A stretch of 64,000 nucleotides of DNA from Parachlamydiales bacterium. GTDB taxonomy: Bacteria; Chlamydiota; Chlamydiia; Chlamydiales; Rhabdochlamydiaceae. The notes beneath the pieces were generated by a model. It ran no database searches. It was not told the DNA's origin and worked only from the letters and a program-made list of their open reading frames with translations. Of the stretch, positions 45,985 to 54,421 are shown piece after piece (position 1 is the stretch's first letter; every line of letters starts with the position of its first letter). The stretch covers positions 1 to 64,000 of the forward strand of contig JAHFTQ010000010.1 of NCBI GenBank assembly GCA_023265455.1, read 5' to 3'. Both the position numbers and the translations under genes were made by a program.

Positions 45985-46057
45985 AAGGAAGTCTTCTCTC
46001 CGAGAATATCCCTGATTACTTCGCCTGACTCAAAAGCGCGGTGTTCTCAAAACTTGA
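45985..46057 (+). pseudogene. Decayed copy of the exonuclease 3' end
   Basis: AAGGAAGTCTTCTCTCCGAG and CCTGATTACTTCGCC track the DUF3820 coding region at 44336-44400 (AGGGAAGACTCCTCTCCGAG, CCTGATTATTTTGCT), then, after an internal deletion, TTCTCAAAACTTGAGAG repeats 44449-44465 exactly. No reading frame survives. It lies in a 300-bp gap (45900-46209) that otherwise holds only AT-rich sequence, with TTATGTTAAAAT present twice just before the next gene as possible promoter parts. Confidence 0.7.
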
Positions 46058-46209
46058 GAGCATTTTTAATCCATTGATAATCATCCCACTACATTATACC
46101 TCTTTATCTATCTGAAAATCAATCGCTTGTAATTTTTAATTAGTAATTTATGTTAAAATGCTTTTATGTTAAAATATTATTATAATTTTAATAATAAACA
46201 GGAATTATA

Positions 46210-47679
46210 ATGACAACATTAATTAACGGCATTACATGTATTACTGCACCAGCCATCACGCAGGAACCCTCGACTCACTACCCTCCTGAGAGTCTCAGAC
46301 AATTCAATGAAATGACGCTCCCTCGAGATGTGGCTGGAGAAACCAGTCATAAATTGATGGCTAAAGAAAAAGAAGCCTCTCAAGCCTTAGCCCAAAAGTG
46401 CTCTCAGATCACCGACCAAGAAATCGGTCAACTCCTGGAAGTCATTGACACTCTCGATTTCAAAAATGATGCAATCCTATTAAACCCTAAACTCCCCCAT
46501 ATTGCGCTAGAAGCCTTACGAAGAGGATTACTAGATCCTACCCATGGACAAAAGCAAGTAGCCACGATTCTCAGCTTTTGGTCCGCCCTTCAATATCATC
46601 AAGACCCCGCTGTTTTACAAATCCTTTCAGTTTTCGACCACACACCGACGATAAAAGAGACCTTCAAACACAGTTTTATCAAGGAAATGGACCCTTTTCT
46701 CGAGGGAGACAAGTTCGATCTCTTCATAAAAAAAATGCAGGACCTTCCTCTCTCAGAACAACATTTCTTACTTGTTCCCGATATCCAAGGAGATGACTCC
46801 ATTGCAACAATTGTGCGTGCAAATGGTGGAAACCCCTATAAAGCCTCCATTTCACAAGCAACCAAAGCTTCAGGCGTCAATGTTTTTAACCGGGTCAATG
46901 ATCATGGAACGCCTATGCGAATAATCCCTTCAGCTGGAATGATGCAGGCCTTCTTAGAGGCTCAATATGGCGAGGATGCTGTTGAAATCAAACCTCGTGT
47001 TTACCTTTCGACTCTCCGGCATATCTATGACAACCGCCTGACCGATACCTGCGATATGATGATACCAACTCCTGATGCTGAAGGAAAAAACCGATGCCCA
47101 AGTACAGCTGACGGATTTCAAGCCCCCTGGTACGACTTTTTTTATCACGACTTTTATCACGCTATTCTCACTTCAGCTGTAGGACGAACCTATAGGAAAG
47201 CAGCGATTGTCGCATCGGATGTGATACGAGCCTATGCAAAAACAGCCCCTGTTCAAGATCAGAAAGGACTTAACCAGCTTGCCGTCAGTCTAATTGACAT
47301 GGATTTTGCACTGTTTCATCACTATCTTGTAAAACCACCCCACCGTTCTCGAGCGCACACTTTTTGGTTAACAATTACTCAACAAATTTCTATCCAAAAA
47401 ATTAAAGTCATAGCTAACGACGCTCTTAAACGGAAAGGAGTGACTCCTCCCTTTAGAGCTGACCCTATTTCAAGCGAAAGCGAGTTAGAGATGTTTAATG
47501 CAGTCTATCATGCTTTTGTTCATGAAAAGAGAGAACCTGCTGAACTTAACAAAGAAAGCTTTCAAGCGGCCGCTAAAATCTACAAAACTGAGATTGCAGA
47601 CAATGAAGACCTCTCAACAACACTCACCGTCCACCCTATTTTAAGATTAGGAAAAAAATTGGGCGTTACTGGATTGTAA
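46210..47679 (+). CDS. Paralogue family B, member 1 (candidate effector)
   Basis: 489 residues, unrecognised, tandem with a close homologue at 47687. Conserved blocks: LNEMTxPRDV-type N-terminus (LRQFNEMTLPRDV), KLPHIALEALRRGLLDPTHG, SQATKASGVNVFNR, GMMQAFLEAQYGEDAVEIKP, DTCDMMIPTPDAEGKNRCPS, DFFYHDFYHAILTSAVGR, and RLGKKLGVTGL at the end. The conserved His/Asp run (YHDFYHA) and Asp/Cys block could be a metal or catalytic site; this is a guess. No signal peptide. Confidence 0.65.
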   Translation: MTTLINGITCITAPAITQEPSTHYPPESLRQFNEMTLPRDVAGETSHKLMAKEKEASQALAQKCSQITDQEIGQLLEVIDTLDFKNDAILLNPKLPHIALEALRRGLLDPTHGQKQVATILSFWSALQYHQDPAVLQILSVFDHTPTIKETFKHSFIKEMDPFLEGDKFDLFIKKMQDLPLSEQHFLLVPDIQGDDSIATIVRANGGNPYKASISQATKASGVNVFNRVNDHGTPMRIIPSAGMMQAFLEAQYGEDAVEIKPRVYLSTLRHIYDNRLTDTCDMMIPTPDAEGKNRCPSTADGFQAPWYDFFYHDFYHAILTSAVGRTYRKAAIVASDVIRAYAKTAPVQDQKGLNQLAVSLIDMDFALFHHYLVKPPHRSRAHTFWLTITQQISIQKIKVIANDALKRKGVTPPFRADPISSESELEMFNAVYHAFVHEKREPAELNKESFQAAAKIYKTEIADNEDLSTTLTVHPILRLGKKLGVTGL

Positions 47680-47686
47680 TACAATA

Positions 47687-49129
47687 ATGGCAATATTTAT
47701 TCACAACACACCTGTTACTGCCCCCATCATGCGAGAGCCCTTGATTCGCTATCCAGCTGAGGGTCTAAAACAATTCAATGAAATGACAATCCCTCGAGAT
47801 GTCCCTGGAGAAAACGATCACGCATTGATTGAAAAAGAAAAAGCAGCCTCCCAAGTATTGGCCCAAGAGTGCTCTCGTATCACCGACCAAGAAATTGAGC
47901 AACTAGTAGACGAGCTCCCCTTTCTCGATTTAAACAATGATTCAATCTTACTAAACCCCAAACTCCCCTATATTGCGCTAGAAGCCTTGCGAAAGGGCTT
48001 TCTAGACCCCCTACATGGGCAAAAGCAAGCGGCTACCCTTCTCAACTTCTGGGCAGCCCTACAATACCATCAAGGCCCCACCGATCTTCTAATCCGTTCA
48101 GTTTTTGAAGAAGAAGAATTGTTAAGAGCATCTTTCGAACACAGTAACAACCCCACACTAAAACCCTTCCTCCATGATGAAGATAAATTTGACCTATTCC
48201 TGGATAAAATGCGGGCTCTTCCCCGGTCTGAGCAATATTTCCTTGATGCTGTAAAGATTCAAGGTGATGACCCTCTACCTATCATTTCGGAGAAAAATAA
48301 CGGAAACTTTTTCAAAGCCACCATTTCCCAAGCTACCAAAGCAACAGGCATCAATGTGTTTAACCGACTTGAAAACGATGTACAGATCATCCCTTCAGTT
48401 GGAATGATGCAAGCATTTTTGGAGGCTCAATATGGCGAAGATGCCGTCGAAATTAAACCTCGTGTTTATCATTCGACTTTCCAGCACATCTATGACACCC
48501 GCCTGAATGATACCTGCGATATGATGATGCCGTCTCCTGATGCCGAAGGAAAGAACCGATGCCCTAGCACGGCTGACGGTTATCCAGCTCCTTGGTATAC
48601 TTTTCCTGGTCACGATTTTTACCACAGCATCCAAACATCCGCTATAGGAAAAATTTACAGGAGAGCAGGAGCTCTTGCATCTAACACGATACGGGCCTAT
48701 GCAAAGACAGCCCCCTCCCAAGATCAAAAAGGACTGGACCAGATTGCAGACCGTCTGGTTGACATGGACTTCCCCCCCTTTCAGCATTTTTTCGAAAAAC
48801 CACCCACACACACGCAAGCCTCCACTTTTTGGATATCTATGAGTCAGCAATTTTCATTACAAAAAATGAAATTCAAAATCCATGAGGCGCTTAAAGCAAG
48901 AGGAGTTACACCTCCCCATGAAGCAGATCTTATTAGCGATGAAAGTGAGTTAGGAGCGTTTTTTGCGCTGTATCATGTTTTTGTTGAAGAGAAACAAGGC
49001 ACCTCTGAGCTGAATGAAAAAAGCTTCGAAGCGGCTGCACTGTATTATAAACCTCAGATTCCAAAAGAGGAGATCTGTGACACGCCTATTTTAAGATTAG
49101 GAAAAAAATTGGGCGTTACTGGATTATAA
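47687..49129 (+). CDS. Paralogue family B, member 2 (candidate effector)
   Basis: 480 residues, starting 7 nt after member 1, with the same blocks (LKQFNEMTIPRDV, KLPYIALEALRKGFLDPLHG, GMMQAFLEAQYGEDAVEIKP, DTCDMMMPSPDAEGKNRCPS, GHDFYHSIQTSAIGK). The last 39 bases coding LRLGKKLGVTGL are almost identical to member 1, which points to recent duplication or gene conversion. Here YHDFYHA has become GHDFYHS, so the HDFYH core is the conserved part. No ribosome-binding site is obvious; translation may depend on member 1. Confidence 0.65.
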   Translation: MAIFIHNTPVTAPIMREPLIRYPAEGLKQFNEMTIPRDVPGENDHALIEKEKAASQVLAQECSRITDQEIEQLVDELPFLDLNNDSILLNPKLPYIALEALRKGFLDPLHGQKQAATLLNFWAALQYHQGPTDLLIRSVFEEEELLRASFEHSNNPTLKPFLHDEDKFDLFLDKMRALPRSEQYFLDAVKIQGDDPLPIISEKNNGNFFKATISQATKATGINVFNRLENDVQIIPSVGMMQAFLEAQYGEDAVEIKPRVYHSTFQHIYDTRLNDTCDMMMPSPDAEGKNRCPSTADGYPAPWYTFPGHDFYHSIQTSAIGKIYRRAGALASNTIRAYAKTAPSQDQKGLDQIADRLVDMDFPPFQHFFEKPPTHTQASTFWISMSQQFSLQKMKFKIHEALKARGVTPPHEADLISDESELGAFFALYHVFVEEKQGTSELNEKSFEAAALYYKPQIPKEEICDTPILRLGKKLGVTGL

Positions 49130-49195
49130 TCAATGATTTATACAAATAATTTTTTAATCACAAAAAACTAGAATATTCGCTATAATGGACCGACT

Positions 49196-50311
49196 ATGGC
49201 GACTGATATTACACCTGTCTCTGAATCAAGCAGCTCCCCTGCTCTGGAGCCCGAAAACCGGCTGGCTTCTTATGCCTTTTTAGCTTCTGAAATTTTACAA
49301 ATACCGCTCTATTGTCTTCTCAACCCGATTATCGGACATGTATGCACGGTGCTAACACCCGGCGAATTTGGCAACTGCGACAGCAAGACGTGGGAAATTG
49401 CCCGGCGTATTTTGCTGGTCCCTCTAGGTATCGTTGTCGGTGTAACTGCGGTGCCAACGGCTCTCATGGCGATGGCCTGTAATTTTGTTGGAGACATTTG
49501 TCTAGGAAACCAACCCTACCTCCGCCTGATAGGCACCTATGCGGGAGAGAAAAAAGAGACGTTTGCAACATTTAATATGAGCACCCTCCTTCCTACAATG
49601 ACACTGAACGATGGAGTAGAGTATTCTCATGACCGCTTGAAGAAAGTCGCCGCTAAATTGAAAGATTTTCATTTTGTTTGCGGTCAAGAAGTGGATGGAG
49701 CTTCTGCGAGATTTTTCTCCCAAGAATTGAAGAGCCATTTTACTGAATTTTACACCTATTTAGGAAAATCCAACGCTCCTCTTCTTTCGAGCGGACTTTT
49801 CTTCGCCTCCAAGGAAAAGGTACAGAGTGTCACTGTCATTCCTTTTACAGGACCTGTCCAAAAAACCATCAAAAGACAGCTCGTGATCTTCGAACTTGAA
49901 AACTACTGCGTAGCTACGATGCATTTGGATAGCGGAGACCAGACGACGCAAATTCACCTCAGCGAAATTAACCAAGCCAAAGCCGCTCTTATTAAATGTC
50001 AAAAGCCCGTTATTCTCTGTGGGGATTTCAATGAAAATCGGTATACACCCTCGGCTGCCTACGCTGCTTTAACTGAGGGTTTCGTCGACTGTATTGCCGA
50101 GCAAAGACCTGGTCAAACCATTGAAACCTGCACGGACGCTCTTGAGAAAAAAAGATTTGGGGATCTACAACCTCCCACATCTGAAAGCATCGATTACATC
50201 ATGACCAACAAAGCTCAAAACAAACTAAAGCTAGAATTTTTGGGTACAGAGTACGATTTTAATCTTTCGGATCATCACCTCGTCAAAGGAAAAATCATCT
50301 TTTTAGTCTAG
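49196..50311 (+). CDS. Endonuclease/exonuclease/phosphatase-fold protein, membrane associated
   Basis: 371 residues. Hydrophobic segments at about 28-50 and 72-105 suggest membrane insertion, followed by an EEP domain: ATFNMST, Glu165 in VCGQEVDG, HLDSG, the GDFNEN motif (276-281), SESIDYIMTN, and LSDHHLV at the end. These are the Mg2+ ligands and catalytic His of DNase I/sphingomyelinase/inositol phosphatase relatives. A TATAAT sits only 9 bases before the ATG and there is no ribosome-binding site, so the message may be leaderless. Could act on host lipids or nucleic acid; unproven. Confidence 0.78.
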   Translation: MATDITPVSESSSSPALEPENRLASYAFLASEILQIPLYCLLNPIIGHVCTVLTPGEFGNCDSKTWEIARRILLVPLGIVVGVTAVPTALMAMACNFVGDICLGNQPYLRLIGTYAGEKKETFATFNMSTLLPTMTLNDGVEYSHDRLKKVAAKLKDFHFVCGQEVDGASARFFSQELKSHFTEFYTYLGKSNAPLLSSGLFFASKEKVQSVTVIPFTGPVQKTIKRQLVIFELENYCVATMHLDSGDQTTQIHLSEINQAKAALIKCQKPVILCGDFNENRYTPSAAYAALTEGFVDCIAEQRPGQTIETCTDALEKKRFGDLQPPTSESIDYIMTNKAQNKLKLEFLGTEYDFNLSDHHLVKGKIIFLV

Positions 50312-50357
50312 CCTTAACCAGCTCATTCATAATGTCTTAAAACAACAACCCCGTCTC

Positions 50358-50425
50358 TATGCGGAGATTAATCTACCCATTCTCCGCATATTATGCGGAG
50401 AATAATCTTGCCTCTGCGGAGATTA
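50358..50425. promoter_or_regulatory. Repeated GCGGAG palindromes upstream of the Fic gene
   Basis: The half-site TGCGGAGAnTA appears at 50358-50370, 50392-50404 and 50415-50425, and in inverted form at 50380-50390. The middle pair (TTCTCCGCATA, one T, TATGCGGAGAA; 50380-50402) is a perfect palindrome of 11-bp arms. The Fic protein has a winged-helix C-terminus, so autoregulation at these sites is likely. Confidence 0.6.
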
Positions 50426-50458
50426 CATGTTATCCTACAGAGAGGAGAACCTAAATTA

Positions 50459-51568
50459 ATGTACATCCACGAACTCAAAAGCTGGCCCCATTTTTCTTGG
50501 GATCAAAAGCTCATCGCAGATGTATTGATTCAGCTACGCCATGAGCAAGGCCGTTTAATCGGGGGAATGGAATCGATCGGTTTTCATCTGCGTGAAGAGA
50601 CGGTTTTGGAGACTTTGACACAAGATGTCGTTAAATCAAGTGAGATCGAAGGAGAAATCTTAGATCAATCGTTAGTCCGCTCATCGGTAGCCCGCCACTT
50701 GGGAATGGAGAGCGCAGCCGATATCGTGGATAGAAATATCGAAGGTGTCGTTGAAATGGTGCTCAACGCAACGCAGCATTTTGAGGAGCCGCTGACAAAA
50801 GAGAGGTTATTTCATTGGCATACTTCTTTATTCCCCACAAAACGGAGCGGGTTTAAAAAAATCAATGTAGGCGCCTGGCGAACTGGTCCTGTTCAAGTCG
50901 TTTCCGGATCTATGGGTAAAGAAACCGTTCATTTCGAGGCACCTCCAGCTGAGCGCGTTGGTCACGAAATGGAGCTTTTTTTACATTGGATCAATCATGA
51001 AAAGTCTCTTGATTTAGTTTTAAAAGCCGCTATTGCTCATCTATGGTTTGTCACTATTCATCCTTTCGATGATGGAAATGGCCGTATAGGACGCGCTATT
51101 GCCGATTACATGCTTGCACATTCAGAAAAAAGCTCACATCGGTTCTATAGCCTATCCGCGCAGATTCAGCAGGAAAGAAAATCTTATTATGCTCATTTGG
51201 AGCAAACTCAAAAGGGAGATTTAAATATCACGACTTGGATCGAGTGGTTCTTCGGTTGTCTTAAAAGAGCTATTGAAAATGCTCTATCGACCCTTGACAC
51301 CGTTGTCTACAAATCACAGTTTTGGGAAGCTCTTGTAAAGGTCCCTTTGAATGAAAGACAAAGAAAACTCATCAACCGCTTACTGGATGGCTTTGTAGGC
51401 AAACTTACCTCATCCAAATGGGCGAAAATAGCTAAATGCTCTCAAGATACTGCCTATCGCGACATTCTCGATCTTTTAGAGCGCGGAATTTTGACTAAAA
51501 ATTCAGAGGGCGGGAGAAGTACAAGCTATTCTTTAGTGAAGTTATCTACCCACGAAAAAGGGCGTTAA
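50459..51568 (+). CDS. Fic domain protein (DUF4172-Fic-winged helix)
   Basis: 369 residues from ATG 50459 (GAGGAG about 12 nt upstream). DUF4172-type N-terminus (MYIHELKSWPHFSWDQKLIA), inhibitory motif SSEIEG at 60-65 (S/TxxxE-G form, an inhibitory alpha helix), Fic motif HPFDDGNGRIGR at 201-212 with catalytic His201, then a winged helix (SKWAKIAKCSQDTAYRDILD, LLERGILTK). Fic enzymes usually AMPylate target proteins; this autoinhibited, DNA-binding type is normally a bacterial housekeeping or regulatory form rather than an injected effector. Converges with the next gene, overlapping by 23 nt. Confidence 0.9.
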   Translation: MYIHELKSWPHFSWDQKLIADVLIQLRHEQGRLIGGMESIGFHLREETVLETLTQDVVKSSEIEGEILDQSLVRSSVARHLGMESAADIVDRNIEGVVEMVLNATQHFEEPLTKERLFHWHTSLFPTKRSGFKKINVGAWRTGPVQVVSGSMGKETVHFEAPPAERVGHEMELFLHWINHEKSLDLVLKAAIAHLWFVTIHPFDDGNGRIGRAIADYMLAHSEKSSHRFYSLSAQIQQERKSYYAHLEQTQKGDLNITTWIEWFFGCLKRAIENALSTLDTVVYKSQFWEALVKVPLNERQRKLINRLLDGFVGKLTSSKWAKIAKCSQDTAYRDILDLLERGILTKNSEGGRSTSYSLVKLSTHEKGR

Positions 51569-52031
51569 CTCCATGGAGCATGGGACGCCCGGTGAAGAAG
51601 TTGAAAAGAGCCAAACTGCGTAGGGCTAAAGACGTCCCTTTCCCTTGATGGCGGGATTGAAAAATATCTACAAAAACCAAAGCTGACAGGACATTTGCTG
51701 AAATGCTGACAAGGTGACGGAGATGAAAGGGATTTTCAGCAAACGTCACATTTCTTCCAAAAACCTTCTCTAGTGCTGCTGGAGTCATCATTTGATGTGC
51801 AACCCAGCCACAGATTTTTTGTCCTGGAACAGTTACCAAAGCTGTAAAAACGATGGAGGTTTGCAATGCGATACGAAGGCAATCATCCCAGTTTTTTTCT
51901 GAATGGGCAGACTTCCATTCAGAATGAATGACGTAAAAGCTTCCCGCAAAACTAAAATACCCTATTCCATTTTTGACGGCAGCTTTAATCTCAGGACGAT
52001 TTAAGGATGCAACCATCCAGGAAATCGCCAT
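51546..52031 (-). CDS. Membrane protein of unknown function
   Basis: 161 residues with three or so hydrophobic segments (about 22-38, 58-72, 108-128), not recognised. The start codon lies 1-2 bases beyond the end of a P1 palindrome, whose terminus AAAGAGGTCTA supplies the only ribosome-binding site. Converges on the Fic gene with 23 nt overlap. Confidence 0.55.
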   Translation of the reverse strand: MAISWMVASLNRPEIKAAVKNGIGYFSFAGSFYVIHSEWKSAHSEKNWDDCLRIALQTSIVFTALVTVPGQKICGWVAHQMMTPAALEKVFGRNVTFAENPFHLRHLVSISANVLSALVFVDIFQSRHQGKGTSLALRSLALFNFFTGRPMLHGVNALFRG

Positions 52032-52203
52032 TAGACCTCTTTCGAAATTAAGGGTTCGTCGATTTTCTGGATTATTTTGGCCTCTTTTCGATTTTTTTTG
52101 CAGGGGTCATATCGGAAGTTGATATTACCCCTGCAAAAAGAATCGAAAAGAGGCTCAAAAGAACCAGAAAATCGACAGAACCTTAGTTTTGAAAGAGGTC
52201 TAT
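52032..52203. repeat. Long palindromic element, family P1, copy a
   Basis: About 170 bp between msbA and the membrane protein gene. Left arm TAGACCTCTTTCGAAATTAA, GGCCTCTTTTCGATTTT, and right arm AATCGAAAAGAGGC, TTTTGAAAGAGGTCTA; the centre is GCAGGGGTCATATC-GGAAGTT-GATATTACCCCTGC. The left end gives the downstream gene its ribosome-binding site; the right end contains the msbA stop region. A second copy at 63.4 kb is over 90 percent similar. Confidence 0.85.
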
Positions 52204-54047
52204 TAGACCTCAACAGGGTGAGGATTTTTTTCTGTGCGGTAAAGGGTTTGCCACATGATCCGGAAGGGAGGGAAGGTTTCTAAAAGCTCGTCTTTGGTGC
52301 CTTCGGCGAGCTTTTCGCCATTGTCGATGTAGATGATCCGATCGGCATGTTCGATTGTTCCTAGGCGGTGAGCAATGATGATCTGAGTCACTTGGCCATG
52401 TAGCTCAGCAATGGCAGAACGGATGCGGCTTTCACTAATCGCATCCAAAGATGAGGTTGCCTCATCCAAGATGAGAATAGGAGCTCGCTTAACGAGAGCG
52501 CGGGCAATCGCTAGCCGTTGTTGCTGGCCTCCTGAGAGGTTTTGACCAGCTTCTGCAAGGAGTGCATCGTACTGCTTGGGTTGTCGGACAATAAACTCTT
52601 CGGCGTGGGCACGCCGAGCAGCATCATGGATTTCATCACGTTTAAAGCCGCGGCCAAAGGCGATATTAGCAGCGATGGTATCGGAAAAGAGAAACGGTTT
52701 TTGAGAAACAAAGGCGATCTGATCGCGGAGTGACCGTTGCGTGTAGGCATCAACGGCTTTCCCATCGACGCGGATCTCCCCTTTCTGCACTTCATATAAG
52801 CGAGGCAGCAGCTGCACGATGGTCGATTTACCAGAACCGGTAGGACCCACAATGGCAACGGTCTCGCCTTTGCGAATGGTAAAGCTGACGTCTTTTAAGA
52901 CCCACTCTTCTTGATAACGGAACCAAACGTGATCGAATTCAATTTTATCATGAAATGCGCTGAAGATGGCTGCATCTTTACGATCTTCGATTTCGGGGCG
53001 AAGGTTGAGCACTTCAAACATTCTCTCCGCAGCGACAACGCCGCGCTGGATATTGGCATTTTCATCGGCGAATTTCTTAATGGCTTCGTACGACATTTGG
53101 AGAAGGCCGCAGAAAACAATGAGTTCAGAAACGGTCAACTTAAGAGTCAGAAGGCCATAGAGGACAACACTCGCAAGGCAAAGTGTTGTGATCATGTGTA
53201 AAACGGGTCTCGTGAGTAAGCCGTACTTGGCGGCTTTACTCTCTAAGACCGCCATCCGGTCATTTTGTTCGATGTATTTTTTTAATGAAAAGGCTTCCAT
53301 CGCAAAGATTTTAACCGTCTGAATCCCTGCGAGAAAATCGATCAAAACAGCCGCGAATTTCTCTTGGTTGGATTGGAGTTGTCTAGAGGCTCTCTTGACC
53401 CGTTTCGCAAGAAAAGTGATTGGCAGCACAATCATCGGTATTCCAAAAAAGATGACCATCGACAACTGCCACGAGATGAAAAAACAAAGCACAAGCGTCG
53501 TTAGGATCGTAAACGGGGTATGGAGGTAGTTGGTGAGAACAGAGTTGATGGAGGTCGCAATCTGCCCCGCATCTCCGACTACGCGAGATGAGAGGCTCCC
53601 GATATTGTGCTTTTGGTAAAAGCTCATGGGAAGAGACTGAATATGTTCAAAATATTGCTGACGAAGATCACGGCTGACACGGATGGCCATCAGCTGGGTC
53701 ATAAACCGACTCCAGAAAAGAGAAATGGCCTTAAAAATCGCAACGCTCACCAAGATCCCGGTCAAGATTTGTAAGCTTGAGACATCTCCTAAATTTCCCT
53801 GGATTTTTTCAATAACCCATTGGAGAGGGTTCGTTGAATGCTGATGACTGCCTAGAAACTCTAAAGTCGGACTTGCTAGCCGCTCTCCTGACATGAGTTT
53901 ACCGAGCGTGTCGGGGTTAATGAGAACGCCCAGCGCAGAGACTTCTAACGAGTTGGCAATCGTTAAGAACATCAACGTAAGAAAACTGATCAAAAGAAGA
54001 GTGAGATGTTTGCGGTTGCGTAAAGCAGCCTTTAAAAGAAGTAACAT
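52203..54047 (-). CDS. msbA: MsbA-type lipid ABC transporter
   Basis: 614 residues, half-transporter with fused domains: five to six membrane helices (1-330), then ATPase with Walker A GPTGSGKST, signature LSGGQQQRLAIARAL, and Walker B ILILDEATSSLD. MsbA flips lipid A across the inner membrane. Identity as MsbA rests on its place next to accA, the order I recall from Chlamydia, more than on unique motifs. C-terminus HPVEV ends at the border of a P1 palindrome. Confidence 0.85.
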   Translation of the reverse strand: MLLLLKAALRNRKHLTLLLISFLTLMFLTIANSLEVSALGVLINPDTLGKLMSGERLASPTLEFLGSHQHSTNPLQWVIEKIQGNLGDVSSLQILTGILVSVAIFKAISLFWSRFMTQLMAIRVSRDLRQQYFEHIQSLPMSFYQKHNIGSLSSRVVGDAGQIATSINSVLTNYLHTPFTILTTLVLCFFISWQLSMVIFFGIPMIVLPITFLAKRVKRASRQLQSNQEKFAAVLIDFLAGIQTVKIFAMEAFSLKKYIEQNDRMAVLESKAAKYGLLTRPVLHMITTLCLASVVLYGLLTLKLTVSELIVFCGLLQMSYEAIKKFADENANIQRGVVAAERMFEVLNLRPEIEDRKDAAIFSAFHDKIEFDHVWFRYQEEWVLKDVSFTIRKGETVAIVGPTGSGKSTIVQLLPRLYEVQKGEIRVDGKAVDAYTQRSLRDQIAFVSQKPFLFSDTIAANIAFGRGFKRDEIHDAARRAHAEEFIVRQPKQYDALLAEAGQNLSGGQQQRLAIARALVKRAPILILDEATSSLDAISESRIRSAIAELHGQVTQIIIAHRLGTIEHADRIIYIDNGEKLAEGTKDELLETFPPFRIMWQTLYRTEKNPHPVEV

Positions 54048-54088
54048 AGCCCCATTCTAGAACAAGGCGGGGTTCTCTTCCACTGTAA

Positions 54089-54421
54089 ACTTGAGGTTCC
54101 CAAATCTTTGGCTTAACATCTCCTGTTCTCTATGGCGACCGCTGTGTTGCGGGCACTCGGAAATAGCCACTCAGGGCTCGTAAAGGAATAACTTCTCAAT
54201 CTTAAACTGCGCGAAAGCTCCCGCGGTTGCGCGATCGCAAGTGGGTCAGTATTAAATCTCAATACGGACCCACTTGCGATCGCACAACCCCGGGGCTTTG
54301 GCGCAGTTTAAGATGCGGAAGTTATTCCTTTACGAGCCCTTAGCTATATCCGTCATGCCCGCGCCTTGCGGTCGCCTATAGAGAACAGTTCTGTCAAACC
54401 AAAGATTTGGGAACCTCAAGT
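54089..54421. repeat. Long palindromic element, family P3, copy b
   Basis: 333 bp. Arms roughly 80 percent identical: ACTTGAGGTTCCCAAATCTT at both ends, then CTGTTCTCTAT, GGCGACCGC, GGGCTCGTAAAGGAATAACT and ATCTTAAACTGCGC. The centre GCAAGTGGGTC-GTATT ... AATAC-GACCCACTTGC and the CCGCGG/CCCCGGGG asymmetry are as in the 11.9-kb copy. The right arm contains the last codons and stop of accA; the left arm repeats them in inverted form. It fills the whole msbA-accA gap. Confidence 0.9.

Noticed and set aside
50358..50425. CRISPR-like repeats before the Fic gene
   Set aside because: The repeats are short, irregularly spaced and inverted, with no spacers; operators explain them better.
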